A model generated the notes under the pieces. The model saw only the letters and a program-made list of their open reading frames with translations, had not been told where the DNA came from and made no database searches. From JBLRWS01 sp047921075 (lineage in GTDB: Bacteria; Bacteroidota; Rhodothermia; Balneolales; Balneolaceae), in the NCBI GenBank assembly GCA_047921075.1, contig JBLRWS010000001.1:45472-109471 (forward strand): a DNA stretch of 64,000 bases, given 5' to 3'. Positions 16,692 to 26,800 of the stretch are shown piece by piece. Numbering within the stretch: the first letter of the stretch is position 1; the number at the start of each line of letters is the position of its first letter. The translations under genes and the position numbers were made by a program.

Positions 16692-17702
16692 ATGATTGAT
16701 AAGATAGAAGAGCTTAAAAAAGAGATCCAATCCTATCCCCTCTCTTCCACCGATGACATCGAGGCTTTCCGTCTCGAATTCCTCTCCCGCAAAGGCAAGG
16801 TGCAATCGATGTTTGGCCTGATGGGTTCGGTAGATCCTGCACAGCGTGCCCAGGTTGGCAAAGCGATGAATGAGGTAAAAAATCTGGCGCAATCGCGGTT
16901 TGATCAGGCCAGGGAAATTCTGCAATCGGTCAAACAAAAATCGTTCGGTGCACTTGATGATATTTCACTTCCGGTGTCGCCCACCTATTCCGGTTCGTTC
17001 CACCCGCTTACGCAGGCGCTTCACGAAATAAAAGAAATTTTCAAGCGTCTCGGGTTCACCATCGCTGACGGCCCCGAACTGGAAGACGACTTCCACAACT
17101 TTACGGCCCTCAATTTTCCGCCAGACCATCCCGCCCGGGATATGCAGGACACCTTTTTTATCCGAAAAACCGAGCAGCCCGACCTGCAAGACCTGGTACT
17201 TCGGACGCATACCTCTCCCGTTCAAATCCGCCTCATGAAAGAGAGCAAACCCCCGCTTCGATCCATCATGCCGGGGCGTGTGTACCGAAACGAGGCGGTA
17301 ACGGCAAAATCCTACTTCCAGTTCAATCAGGTAGAAGGATTGTATGTAGATGAGCGGGTTACCCTGGCCGATCTGATCGATACGCTCGTTAAATTCGCAA
17401 AGCTGATGTACGGCACCGATGTAACCTATCGCGTGCGCCCCTCCTTTTTCCCATTCACAGAGCCGAGCATGGAGATGGACATCTGGTGGGAAAATGAAAA
17501 AGGCGGCCAGTGGCTCGAAATTTTAGGTTCGGGAATGGTAGATCCCAATGTGTTTGATGCCGTTGGCGTAGACTCCGAACGGTACACCGGATTTGCCTTC
17601 GGCATGGGCGTAGACCGCATCGCCATGCTCCGATACGGGATTGACGACATTCGAGTACTATACGAGAACGATATCCGATTTTTGAACCAATTTAATTCGT
17701 AA
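16692..17702 (+). CDS. pheS: Phenylalanyl-tRNA synthetase alpha subunit
   Basis: Catalytic subunit of the alpha2-beta2 enzyme. 336 aa with an N-terminal coiled-coil tRNA-binding arm (about 1-85), then the class II core: HPLTQALHEIKEIFKRLGF, NFPPDHPARDMQDTFFI (motif 1/2 region), VYRNEAVTAKSYFQFNQVEG (motif 2) and GFAFGMGVDRIAMLRYG (motif 3). It starts at ATG 16692 and precedes pheT by 27 nt. Confidence 0.97.
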   Translation: MIDKIEELKKEIQSYPLSSTDDIEAFRLEFLSRKGKVQSMFGLMGSVDPAQRAQVGKAMNEVKNLAQSRFDQAREILQSVKQKSFGALDDISLPVSPTYSGSFHPLTQALHEIKEIFKRLGFTIADGPELEDDFHNFTALNFPPDHPARDMQDTFFIRKTEQPDLQDLVLRTHTSPVQIRLMKESKPPLRSIMPGRVYRNEAVTAKSYFQFNQVEGLYVDERVTLADLIDTLVKFAKLMYGTDVTYRVRPSFFPFTEPSMEMDIWWENEKGGQWLEILGSGMVDPNVFDAVGVDSERYTGFAFGMGVDRIAMLRYGIDDIRVLYENDIRFLNQFNS

Positions 17703-17729
17703 CGATTTAATTGTTGAAGACACTTTTCT

Positions 17730-20144
17730 ATGAAGATTTCAGCTAACTGGCTTCGTGACTATATCTCCCTGAAAGAAGATGCACAAACACTATCAGACCG
17801 CCTCACCCTGGCGGGGCTGGAAGTGGATGACGTCATCGAGCGGGGAAGTGATTTTGAAGGATTTGTGCTTGGGCAGATACAGGAAGTAAAGCCGCATCCC
17901 AACGCCGATAAACTACAGCTCTGTATAGTAGATGCCGGAACCGATTCGCCTCTGCAGATTGTGTGCGGTGCCCCGAATGTAGCCGCCGGACAAACCGTGC
18001 CTGTCGCTACGATTGGCGCCACCATGCCGGTGCCCCTACCGAATGGAAATCTGCTTACCATTCGGAAAACGAAACTGCGGGGAGAACTGTCTGAAGGAAT
18101 GATCTGCTCGGAGATGGAGCTGGGACTCAGCGACCATCACGAAGGTATTATGGTGATCGACTCTGATTCAAAGCCGGGTACCCCCCTATCAACAGTAATA
18201 AAAGCAGAAAAAGATACAGTTTTTGACATCGGCCTTACGCCAAACCGGCCCGACGCGGCTTGCCACATAGGAGTTGCCAGAGATCTGGCGGCCGTGCTCA
18301 AACGCCCGCTTCACAATCCCTACCAACTTGAACCCGATACCTCTCCGCTTGCTGACGATTCGATCCGTGTAACCATTCGCAACGAAGAGTTGTGCCATCG
18401 ATATACCGCACTTGTGGTGCGTGGTGTATCGATTCAGGAATCACCCGAGTGGCTGCAGCAGCGTCTGCTCTCCATCGGCCTGCGTCCGATCAACAATGTG
18501 GTGGATGCCACCAATTTTGTGATGCACGAAATTGGCCAGCCGCTCCATGCGTTTGATCTGAACCGAATTGCCAACTCCGAGATTGTGGTACAGGCGTACG
18601 AATCCGATCGCGCGTTTACAACTTTGGATAACAAAAAACGGACCGTACCCGCCGGTACTCTGTTTATTTGTGATGGAGATGGACCCGTGGCTATCGCCGG
18701 TATCATGGGCGGGCTCGACTCGGAAGTGACCGAAGAGACCACCGATATTTTGATAGAGAGCGCCTGGTTTAACCCAACATCCATCCGTAAATCGTCCAAG
18801 CAACTCGCCTTGCAAACAGACAGCTCCTACCGGTTCGAGCGCGGTATCGACCCCACGCTGCAACACCGCGCCGCCGAGCGGGCTGCCTCTCTGATTATGG
18901 AAATTGCCGGAGGAGAACGGATAGCCGGTGTGTTGGATGTGCACCCTGTAAAACATACGCCCAAACAGGTGCAACTTCGTGTGGCGCGGGTGAACCATCT
19001 GCTTGGCACGGAGCTGCCGGCGGATGATGTACAGGAGATACTGGAGCGCCTCGAATTCGAGTGCCGAAATACATCAGCCGATACCTTTGAGGTCACCGTT
19101 CCGCCCTTCCGGCCCGATGTAACCCGCGAAGTGGACCTGATTGAAGAGGTGGGACGAATTTACGATTACAACAACATCCCAAAGCCGTCGGGTGCGTCGT
19201 TTATATCCACCGAACCGCTGACATCCTGGGAAACACTTCACGAAACGCTGCGCTCCAAAGCACGCTCACTTCGGTATAAAGAGATTACCACCAATTCGCT
19301 GCTATCCGACCAGGAAGCGAAAGCGCTGGCTGATGAGGAGCAGTTGATCCGAACACTGAATCCCGTGTCGAGCGACAATACCACACTGCGCCCCTCGCTT
19401 GCAGGTGGATTTTTAATTGCCACCCGGTTTAATCTAAACCGCAGTGCTAAAACCATTCGGTTTTTTGAATTGGGCCACACCTTCCTGAAAAGCGACACAT
19501 CTACCTGGATTGAAGGTGTAGAAGAACGGTCTAAACTGCTTCTGGGCCTGGGCGGGATTCGCAGCTCCGACGAGTGGACCGGCACACCTTCACCATTTTC
19601 CATATTCGACGTAAAAGCAGATGTGGAGGCGATATTCAATGATTTGGGACTATCGGAACAGATCACAACCAGTACAATCGATAATACCACATTACACTAC
19701 CTGTTGAACGGTACGGTGGTTTGTGAACTTCGCGAAGCGGATTCGGAGCTGATGTCTCTCTTTGATCTGGAAGGCGAGCTGTTTATGGCTGAAATTGATG
19801 TAACCACCCTGCACAAACACACCGAAAATATTCGGAATGTACGGTATCAACCGGTATCGAAGTTTCCGGTTTTTGAATTTGATATCGCCCTGGAAGTTCA
19901 GGACTCTGTTCGTGCCGGCGAATTAGCGCAGGTAATCCGTTCATCGGCCGGGTCGGCTTTGCACGGCCTGCGCGTCTTTGATGTGTACGAAGGCGATAAC
20001 CTCGGGAAAGGCAAAAAAAGTATTGCTTTTCGGCTCAGTTTTTTAGATTCTAATAAAACATTGACCATCAGCGATGTAGAACCGATGGTTAAAAAAGTTG
20101 TTGAGGCTGCGGAAAAAACATTCAACGCGAAATTGAGATCCTGA
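17730..20144 (+). CDS. pheT: Phenylalanyl-tRNA synthetase beta subunit
   Basis: 804 aa, the usual long form. Visible parts: a tRNA-binding OB domain (FVLGQIQEVKPHPNADKLQL, CGAPNVAAGQ), the B3/B4 editing domain (VVDATNFVMHEIGQPLHAFD), the B5 domain, the pseudo-catalytic core (RPDVTREVDLIEEVGRIYDY, TLRPSLAGGFL) and the C-terminal anticodon-binding domain (ISDVEPMVKKVVEAAEK). With PheS it makes charged tRNA-Phe. It is followed after 6 nt by the small coiled-coil gene, suggesting one transcript through zapA. Confidence 0.97.
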   Translation: MKISANWLRDYISLKEDAQTLSDRLTLAGLEVDDVIERGSDFEGFVLGQIQEVKPHPNADKLQLCIVDAGTDSPLQIVCGAPNVAAGQTVPVATIGATMPVPLPNGNLLTIRKTKLRGELSEGMICSEMELGLSDHHEGIMVIDSDSKPGTPLSTVIKAEKDTVFDIGLTPNRPDAACHIGVARDLAAVLKRPLHNPYQLEPDTSPLADDSIRVTIRNEELCHRYTALVVRGVSIQESPEWLQQRLLSIGLRPINNVVDATNFVMHEIGQPLHAFDLNRIANSEIVVQAYESDRAFTTLDNKKRTVPAGTLFICDGDGPVAIAGIMGGLDSEVTEETTDILIESAWFNPTSIRKSSKQLALQTDSSYRFERGIDPTLQHRAAERAASLIMEIAGGERIAGVLDVHPVKHTPKQVQLRVARVNHLLGTELPADDVQEILERLEFECRNTSADTFEVTVPPFRPDVTREVDLIEEVGRIYDYNNIPKPSGASFISTEPLTSWETLHETLRSKARSLRYKEITTNSLLSDQEAKALADEEQLIRTLNPVSSDNTTLRPSLAGGFLIATRFNLNRSAKTIRFFELGHTFLKSDTSTWIEGVEERSKLLLGLGGIRSSDEWTGTPSPFSIFDVKADVEAIFNDLGLSEQITTSTIDNTTLHYLLNGTVVCELREADSELMSLFDLEGELFMAEIDVTTLHKHTENIRNVRYQPVSKFPVFEFDIALEVQDSVRAGELAQVIRSSAGSALHGLRVFDVYEGDNLGKGKKSIAFRLSFLDSNKTLTISDVEPMVKKVVEAAEKTFNAKLRS

Positions 20145-20150
20145 TCCCCC

Positions 20151-20396
20151 ATGTCCGTGAACCATGCACAGAAAGAGACGTTCGTCAAGCTGCTTGAGCA
20201 GATCAAGATGCAGGTATCACTCCTTCGGAAACAGAATCGCGATCTGAAACTTGAAAACCGGAAGCTCACCGCCAAGCTTGAACAGCTGCAAAAAAACAAG
20301 TCGGATATTTTTTCTGAAATTACCGAGGCGGAACGGATGGCCATGAAGCACCGGGTAGAGGATATGATCGAAAAAATCAACAAACACGTCGACTAA
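20151..20396 (+). CDS. Small coiled-coil protein upstream of zapA (ZapB-like candidate)
   Basis: 81 aa, no recognised domain. Most of the sequence (about residues 10-50: FVKLLEQIKMQVSLLRKQNR, DLKLENRKLTAKLEQLQKNK) shows a leucine heptad pattern typical of a parallel coiled coil, with a second helical stretch at the end. Size and character resemble ZapB, the small coiled coil that binds ZapA at the division ring. It is 6 nt after pheT and 2 nt before zapA, so coupled expression is likely. The functional link to ZapA is inference from shape and position. Confidence 0.75.
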   Translation: MSVNHAQKETFVKLLEQIKMQVSLLRKQNRDLKLENRKLTAKLEQLQKNKSDIFSEITEAERMAMKHRVEDMIEKINKHVD

Positions 20397-20398
20397 CG

Positions 20399-20692
20399 AT
20401 GCAATCACTCAAGGTAAACATACTCGGCAAGCAGATTCCGATCAAAGTGGAAGATTCGGAAGTGGAGAACATGAAGAAGATTGCGGCGTATGTGGATGAG
20501 AAATTTCGCTCGTTTAAGCGGGAGCTTACCAGCCAACCCGATTCGATCATCACCATTCTGGCATCGCTGAGCATTGCCGAAGAGCTGTTTGAACTACGCC
20601 AAAAAATCCACGAAGCTGAACAGAAAGAGGGAGAGCTTATGGACGATGTAAATACCGAGATCCAAAAGCTTTTACACGACATTTCACAATAG
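20399..20692 (+). CDS. zapA: Cell division protein ZapA
   Basis: 97 aa. The N-terminal ZapA fold reads LKVNILGKQIPIKVEDSEVE followed by MKKIAAYVDEKF, and SIITILASLSIAEELFELRQK leads into a C-terminal coiled coil. ZapA cross-links FtsZ protofilaments at mid-cell. The neighbour 2 nt upstream is a small coiled coil that could be its partner. Only 54 nt separate it from the next gene's ATG, leaving no room for a 6S RNA. Confidence 0.9.
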   Translation: MQSLKVNILGKQIPIKVEDSEVENMKKIAAYVDEKFRSFKRELTSQPDSIITILASLSIAEELFELRQKIHEAEQKEGELMDDVNTEIQKLLHDISQ

Positions 20693-20746
20693 CATCACAT
20701 TTTACCCCCTTCAGAACGATTGCCTGTACCGGCACGTTACCCCATC

Positions 20747-21364
20747 ATGAAGATCGCTGAAAAATTTAACTCTTACACCCATCTTGCCGGTGCTGTGGCC
20801 TCAGCCATCGGGTTTTTTGTATTGCTCTATTTGGCACTCACCAAAGGCGATCCCTGGAAAATTGTAAGTTTTACTATTTATGGCGCTACCCTCTTTCTGC
20901 TCTATACATCGTCCACATTGTACCATAGCGTGGAGGGAAAGCTAAAGCGGATTTTTCAGAAGATGGATCACGTGGCTATCTATCTGCTTATTGCCGGTAG
21001 CTACACACCGTTTGCACTGGTAACGCTTCGCGGAGACGTGGGGTGGAGCATTTTTGCGGTCATCTGGGGTCTGGCCACCCTCGGCATCATCATCGATCTG
21101 ATTCCATCCAAAGGGCATCGAATTTTCCCCCTGATCATCTACCTGATGATGGGATGGATGGCCATCCTGATTGTTGAACCACTGATGGATCAGCTTTCGC
21201 GCGAGGGTTTCTATTGGCTTGCAGCGGGCGGCTTCTTCTACACGGCAGGTGTGCTGTTTTATGTAATGGATACCACGCATCGGCTTGCTCATGGTATCTG
21301 GCACCTTTTTGTGCTGGCCGGAAGCTTTGCGCATTTCGTTACCGTGGTACGTTTCGTTGCCTGA
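20747..21364 (+). CDS. Hemolysin III / YqfA family membrane protein
   Basis: 205 aa with about seven transmembrane helices, PAQR-like. Conserved features are NSYTHLAGAVASAIGF at the N-terminus, YHSVEGKLKRIFQKMDHVAIYLLIAGSY in the middle (the histidine and aspartate of the family) and a late HLFVLAGSFAHF with two more histidines. The ATG at 20747 fits this N-terminus; an upstream TTG at 20720 would add nine residues. The physiological role is unclear in the family despite the hemolysin name. Confidence 0.88.
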   Translation: MKIAEKFNSYTHLAGAVASAIGFFVLLYLALTKGDPWKIVSFTIYGATLFLLYTSSTLYHSVEGKLKRIFQKMDHVAIYLLIAGSYTPFALVTLRGDVGWSIFAVIWGLATLGIIIDLIPSKGHRIFPLIIYLMMGWMAILIVEPLMDQLSREGFYWLAAGGFFYTAGVLFYVMDTTHRLAHGIWHLFVLAGSFAHFVTVVRFVA

Positions 21365-21431
21365 AAATTGCAGGCGTGCTCATTTTGGTTGAAATTTCTG
21401 TACCTTAAGCGCTCAATTGAAAGGCACAAAA

Positions 21432-22244
21432 ATGAAGCACTCTATGACCGTTTTTTTTATTGCTGATATTGTTGGGGAACCGGGCCTGGAGTTCATCGAA
21501 ACAATGCTGCCTGACCTGCTGCAAAAGCATTCGCCCGATTTTGTCATTGCCAACGGAGAGAACAGCCACGAAGGCCGGGGGATCAACGAATCGATTGTAA
21601 AGCGCCTCTATGACTCCGGGGTGCACGTCATTACCGGGGGAAACCACTCCTTTGATAAGTGGAAGATTTTCGGCTACATGAATAAAGATCGCAATCTGCT
21701 GCGGCCGCTCAACTACCCGAAAAACAATCCCGGTTTTGGCTATGGAATTTATGAAGTTGGAACAGACGGCCTGAAGGTGGCTGTGCTCAATTTACAGGGA
21801 CGTACCTTTATGCCACAAATTGATGATCCGTTCAGTACGGCCGACTGGGCATTGGATGCGATTCGTAAAGAGACTGACATGATCATTGTCGATTTTCATG
21901 CAGAAGCCACGGCCGAGAAACGAGCCATGGGCTGGCACCTCGACGGACGAGTGTCTGCCGTAATTGGCACACATACACACATCCCGACAAATGATGCTCA
22001 GATTTTACCACAAGGAACCGGTTATATTACCGATGCGGGAATGACCGGGCCGTTTCAATCGGTAATTGGAATGAACAAAAAAACAGCCATGAACCGCTTT
22101 ATCCTCGGCATTCCTCAAAAATTTGTAGTGGCAAAAACAGAAAACCGTCTGTGCGGCGTATTGGTTACTATCAACACCGAAACAGCGCGCTGTTCGGCGA
22201 TTGAGCCGATTATTTACCCGGAATTTAAAACGACTACAGAATGA
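21432..22244 (+). CDS. ymdB: YmdB-type metallophosphoesterase (TIGR00282 family)
   Basis: About 270 aa. The calcineurin-like motifs are FFIADIVGEPG, FVIANGENSHEG, VITGGNHSFDKW, VDFHAEATAEKRAMGW and VIGTHTHIPTNDA. The relative in Bacillus is a cyclic-AMP phosphodiesterase that affects biofilm and motility decisions. ATG 21432 is chosen over an upstream TTG because GAAAGG lies at a good distance before it. It overlaps the lolD-like gene by the ATGA arrangement, so the two are translated together. Confidence 0.9.
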   Translation: MKHSMTVFFIADIVGEPGLEFIETMLPDLLQKHSPDFVIANGENSHEGRGINESIVKRLYDSGVHVITGGNHSFDKWKIFGYMNKDRNLLRPLNYPKNNPGFGYGIYEVGTDGLKVAVLNLQGRTFMPQIDDPFSTADWALDAIRKETDMIIVDFHAEATAEKRAMGWHLDGRVSAVIGTHTHIPTNDAQILPQGTGYITDAGMTGPFQSVIGMNKKTAMNRFILGIPQKFVVAKTENRLCGVLVTINTETARCSAIEPIIYPEFKTTTE

Positions 22245-22945
22245 GTGAATTGCAGCCGGTATTGCAATGCAGCGGTATCACCAAATCCTTTAAATCGGAA
22301 GAAAACGAGCGGGAACGCCTGGAGATTTTAAAAGGCGTAGACCTGACGGTTGGCAAGAAAGAGATCGCAACCATTGTGGGATCCAGCGGCTCGGGTAAAA
22401 GTACATTGCTTCACATTTTAGGCGGTCTCGACTCCCCCGATTCAGGTGAGGTTTGGTGGAACGGACGTGAAATCCACTCTCTCACAGCGGACGAACTTGC
22501 TGATGACCGGAATGCGAATGTTGGGTTTGTGTTTCAGTTTCATCATCTGCTGCCCGAATTTACAGCACTCGAGAATGTAATGATGCCGGCCTTCATCGCC
22601 GGAACATCCGAAAAAAAAGCGACCGTTCGGGCCTCGGAGCTGCTGGACCGTTTCGGGCTTGGGAGCCGGCTGCATCATCGTCCCTCGCAACTTTCCGGCG
22701 GGGAGCAGCAACGCGTATCTGTGGCGCGGGCATTGATGAACCACCCTCCCATGATACTGGCCGATGAGCCGACGGGCAATCTGGACGAATCCAATACACA
22801 CTCTATTCTTTCCCTGTTATTTGAACTTCGGGATACGGAGAATCTCTCCCTGCTGATCATTACGCACGACATCGCCATCGCCCGCCAGACCGATGCGGTG
22901 TACTCCTTGCAAAGCGGTAGTTTGCACGCTGTAGAAAACGCGTAA
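22241..22945 (+). CDS. ABC transporter ATP-binding protein, LolD-like
   Basis: 234 aa ATPase of the LolD/MacB group. Walker A is GSSGSGKST (47-55), the Q-loop is in FVFQFHHLLPEF, the signature is LSGGEQQRV (151-159), Walker B is MILADEPTGNLDE, and the H-loop is in ITHDIAIAR. LolCDE extracts lipoproteins from the inner membrane, which fits the many lipoproteins encoded nearby, but no LolC/E permease is adjacent, so the partner is unknown. The start overlaps the ymdB stop by 4 nt. Confidence 0.88.
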   Translation: MSELQPVLQCSGITKSFKSEENERERLEILKGVDLTVGKKEIATIVGSSGSGKSTLLHILGGLDSPDSGEVWWNGREIHSLTADELADDRNANVGFVFQFHHLLPEFTALENVMMPAFIAGTSEKKATVRASELLDRFGLGSRLHHRPSQLSGGEQQRVSVARALMNHPPMILADEPTGNLDESNTHSILSLLFELRDTENLSLLIITHDIAIARQTDAVYSLQSGSLHAVENA

Positions 22946-22956
22946 ATGGCAACATT

Positions 22957-23020
22957 TTCCGCTTGGTTAAAAGCGGAATGCACCTTATTTTTATAAGCTT
23001 ACAAAGAAGATTTTTTAACC
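22957..23020 (+). promoter_or_regulatory. Hairpin with loop complementary to the leader just before the YfgM-like gene
   Basis: TTCCGCTT (22957-22964) pairs with AAGCGGAA (22971-22978) around loop GGTTAA. That loop, with the next two A, is complementary to TTTTAACC at 23013-23020, which ends 10 nt before the ATG. An H-type pseudoknot, or two alternative hairpins, are possible. The first hairpin plus the T-rich stretch after it may instead be a weak terminator for lolD. Confidence 0.4.
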
Positions 23021-23030
23021 AATACCTATC

Positions 23031-23717
23031 ATGAGCAAAGGGCTTAAAAAAGAAGATTTAGAACAAGATATACTTATTGAATACTCCTCACGGTTTGTTC
23101 ATTATTACGAACAGAACAAAGCTACGGTACTCGGTTCGGCTGTGGGTATTGTTGCCGTCATCGGACTGTTGATCGGCTATTTTATGTACATGAACCAGCA
23201 GGAAAATCAAGCTCAGATTTTGCTCGGTACGGCCGAAGAGGCACTGATGATGGGGAACTACAATAACGCCCTTTACGGTGATGAGACGGAATTTACCATC
23301 GGTTTTGTGCAGATTGCCAACAATTTTGGGAGTACGTCTGCCGGCAACCTGGCCCGCTACTACGCAGCCGTCTCGGAATTTGAACTCGGTAATGCAGAAG
23401 ATGCTCTTACGCATATCGAACAGTTTAATGTACCGCGAGGCATTGTAGGTGTACCGGCCAAATCGCTCCATGCGATTATTCTTTCAGAATTGGGCCGATA
23501 TGGCGAAGCCGCACGAAAATTTGAAGAGGCTGCGCGATGGAATATCAACCCCTCCACTACACCGTATAACCTATACGAGGCAGCCATTGCACACCGGGAA
23601 GCCGGCAATGATGCCGAAGCGCTTCGCCTCACAGAAGAAATTCTTGCGGAGTTCGGAAACTCTCAGCAGGCTGTTCGGGCCGAGCGGCTAAAGGGACGGC
23701 TGACGCACGGCGGATAA
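23031..23717 (+). CDS. YfgM-like membrane-anchored tetratricopeptide protein
   Basis: 228 aa. A short cytosolic N-terminus (about 1-30) is followed by one transmembrane helix (TVLGSAVGIVAVIGLLIGYF, about 35-55) and a periplasmic helical-repeat region with TPR-like units (ALYGDETEFTIGFVQIANNF, AVSEFELGNAEDALTHIEQF, RYGEAARKFEEAARW, AGNDAEALRLTEEILAEF). This layout matches YfgM, an ancillary SecYEG/chaperone partner. A convergent terminator follows. Function in this organism is inference from architecture. Confidence 0.8.
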   Translation: MSKGLKKEDLEQDILIEYSSRFVHYYEQNKATVLGSAVGIVAVIGLLIGYFMYMNQQENQAQILLGTAEEALMMGNYNNALYGDETEFTIGFVQIANNFGSTSAGNLARYYAAVSEFELGNAEDALTHIEQFNVPRGIVGVPAKSLHAIILSELGRYGEAARKFEEAARWNINPSTTPYNLYEAAIAHREAGNDAEALRLTEEILAEFGNSQQAVRAERLKGRLTHGG

Positions 23718-23741
23718 ACCGCTGCACTACAAATACGTTTT

Positions 23742-23780
23742 AAAAAGCGATGGTTGCGCAAGGCAGTCATCGCTTTTTTT
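23742..23780. terminator. Convergent terminator between the TPR gene and icmF
   Basis: AAAAAGCGATG pairs with CATCGCTTTTT, closed by a 15-nt loop and followed by T residues; A-rich on the other side, so it can serve both strands. Confidence 0.75.
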
Positions 23781-23800
23781 ATGGGCTTTTGAAAATCCGA

Positions 23801-26800
23801 TCACATATTTCGCCGGTACTGCCCGCCCACTTCGTACAGGGCTTTCGATATCTCTCCAAGGGAAGCCACTTTTACCGTCTCCATCAGTTCAGCAAAGAGG
23901 TTGCCGTTGGCCCGGGCTGTATCCTGCAGTTTTTGCAGGGCTATCTCAGCTTCCTCCCGGTTGCATTTCTGAAACGCTTCCAGGTTGTTGATCTGCTGCT
24001 CTTTCTCCTCTTTGGTGGAACGGATCAAATCCACCTCTTTCTCCTCTTCACCACTGCCTTCATTTTTAAAGGTATTTACACCGATAATGGGCAGTTCACC
24101 GCTGTGTTTTAGCGATTCGTAGTGCAGACTCTCTTCCTGAATCTTTCCGCGCTGATACATGCTTTCCATGGCTCCAAGAACGCCGCCACGCTCGGTAATC
24201 CGGTCAAATTCCTTCATAATGGCTTGTTCAACCAGGTCGGTCAGCTCCTCAATGATGTATGAACCCTGCAACGGATTCTCATTTTTGGTCATCCCCATCT
24301 CTTTGTTGATAATGAGCTGTATGGCCAGAGCACGGCGCACCGATTCTTCAGTGGGTGTTGTAATGGCCTCATCAAACGCATTTGTATGCAGCGAGTTGCA
24401 GTTGTCGTAAATGGCCATCAGTGCCTGCAGGGTGGTTCGGATGTCATTAAACTGAATCTCCTGTGCATGCAGCGAGCGGCCGCTGGTTTGGATATGGTAC
24501 TTCAGTTTTTGTGAACGCTCGTTGGCGCTGTACTTGTGCTTCATGGCAATGGCCCAAATACGGCGGGCTACCCGGCCAATGACCGCATACTCGGGATCGA
24601 GGCCGTTGCTGAAGAAGAACGACAGGTTATGCGCAAAATCATCAATCGACAGGCCGCGTGAGAGATAATACTCTACATAGGTAAATCCATTGGCCAGTGT
24701 AAAGGCTGCCTGCGTAATCGGGTTGGCACCGGCTTCGGCAATGTGATAGCCGGATATGGAAACGGAATAGTAGTTTCGAACCCCTTTTTCGGTAAAGTGC
24801 TCCTGCACATCGCCCATCATTTTCAGGGCAAACTCGGTTGAGAAGATGCAGGTATTCTGAGCCTGATCTTCTTTCAGGATATCCGCCTGTACGGTACCGC
24901 GTACCACCTGCATCGCCTTGTCGCGAATGGTATGGTAGGTCTCACGGTCAACCAGCATATCCCCGCTCACGCCCAGTGTTCCAAGTCCAAACCCATTGCT
25001 GGATTTTGGCAGCTCGAGGCCGTAGGAAGGTTGCGGCATTCCCTTTTCTTTAAAATGGTTTTTAATGGTTTGCAGCGCCTCTTCCCATTTTCCATTTGCT
25101 TTGAGATACCGCTCAACTTCCTGATCTACCGCGGTATTCATAAACATGGCCAAAATCATCGGAGCGGGGCCGTTAATGGTCATGGAAACCGACGTTGTAG
25201 GTGCCGTAAGCTCAAATCCGGAGTAGAGCTTTTTCATGTCATCAAGGGTGCAGATGCTTACGCCGGAGTTGCCGATTTTACCGTAAATATCGGGGCGATA
25301 GGCCGGATCTTCGCCATAGAGTGTGACGGAGTCGAACGCAGTGGAGAGCCGGGCAGCCGACATCCCTTCACTTACGTAGTGAAATCGTTTGTTGGTGCGC
25401 TCGGGCGTTCCTTCACCCGCAAACATGCGGGTTGGATCTTCCCCTTCCCGTTTAAACGGAAAAACACCGGCTGTATAAGGAAAGTACCCCGGCAGATTCT
25501 CTTTGAGGGCAAATTGTAGCCGATCGCCCAAATGTTTGGTTTTGGGCATGGCAATACGCGGTATTTTTGTACCGCTCAATGACTTCCGGTACAGCTCGTT
25601 TTTAATCTCTTTGTCGCGAATGGAAATGGTGAAGGTATCGCCTCGATATTGTTCGTACAGATCATCCCACCCTTCCAGGATGTTTCGGGGCAGCGGATCG
25701 AGCCGTTCCAGCCAGTGCCCTTCCATTTTTTGAAGGCTCTCTGCGATCTTCGGCTTATCCTCGGGGCTCCAGTTTTCGATCTGTCGCAGCGTGCCGCGTA
25801 CCTCGTCGAGCTTCGCGGCGATCTCAGTCTGTTGATCGGCCCACGAATGATAGTCTTCAATGGTTTCCGCGATTTCGGAGAGATACCGCTGCCGGCGACC
25901 GGGAATCACCGCTTGTGTATGTAAATCTTCGGCCGGTACCGTATTGGTGTAGATGGTTTTCTTCCATCCAACACCGTACTCGTCGTTTATTTTATCGACC
26001 AGGGCGCTGAACAGGCGATGAATCCCTTCATCATTAAATTGAGCGGCAATGGTTGGGTAGACCGGCATCTCACTGGGCTGTATGTGCCATTCTCCGCGGT
26101 TTCGCTGCATCTGTTTGCGAATATCCCGCAGAGCATCCAGCGATCCTTTTTTCTCAAATTTGTTCAACACCACAAAGTCGGCCAAATCCAGCATATTGAT
26201 TTTTTCGAGCTGGGTGGCTGCGCCATAGTCGTGGGTCATTACATACACCGGAATGTCGGTAATGTCCACAATTTCGGTACCGCTCTGGCCAATGCCGCTC
26301 GTTTCAACGATGATTAAATCAAACCCGAACTGTTTATAGAGCTCCAGTGTACCGTGAATTGCACTGCTCACCGAACGGTTCGACGCCCGCGTGGCCATAC
26401 TGCGCATAAATACCCGCTCGGTGTCGATACTGTTCATTCGGATGCGATCGCCGAGCAGCGCGCCGCCGGTTTTAATTTTTGACGGATCGATGGAAATGAT
26501 TCCGATCGTGAGATCACTAAATTCTGTTAAGAAACGGCGGATTAATTCATCGGTAAGGGAGCTTTTGCCTGCGCCGCCGGTACCGGTAATTCCGACCAAC
26601 GGAATGGCACGGTCGGCTTTTTTAGTCTTTTTGCCATTGATATACAGTGCATCGTCCTTCATCTGCACCACATCGGTGTGTCCGTTCTCAAGTGCCGTGA
26701 TGGCCCGGCTCAGTGCCGTTCGCTCGCCGCCTTTCAAAGCTTCCGGTTCGGGAGTTGCGATGTCGTTCGGCTCATAATCGCAACGCTCCATCATATAATT

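Noticed and set aside
20693..20746. 6S RNA downstream of zapA
   Set aside because: 6S RNA often follows zapA in other bacteria, but only 54 nt are available before the next ATG and no long hairpin is seen.
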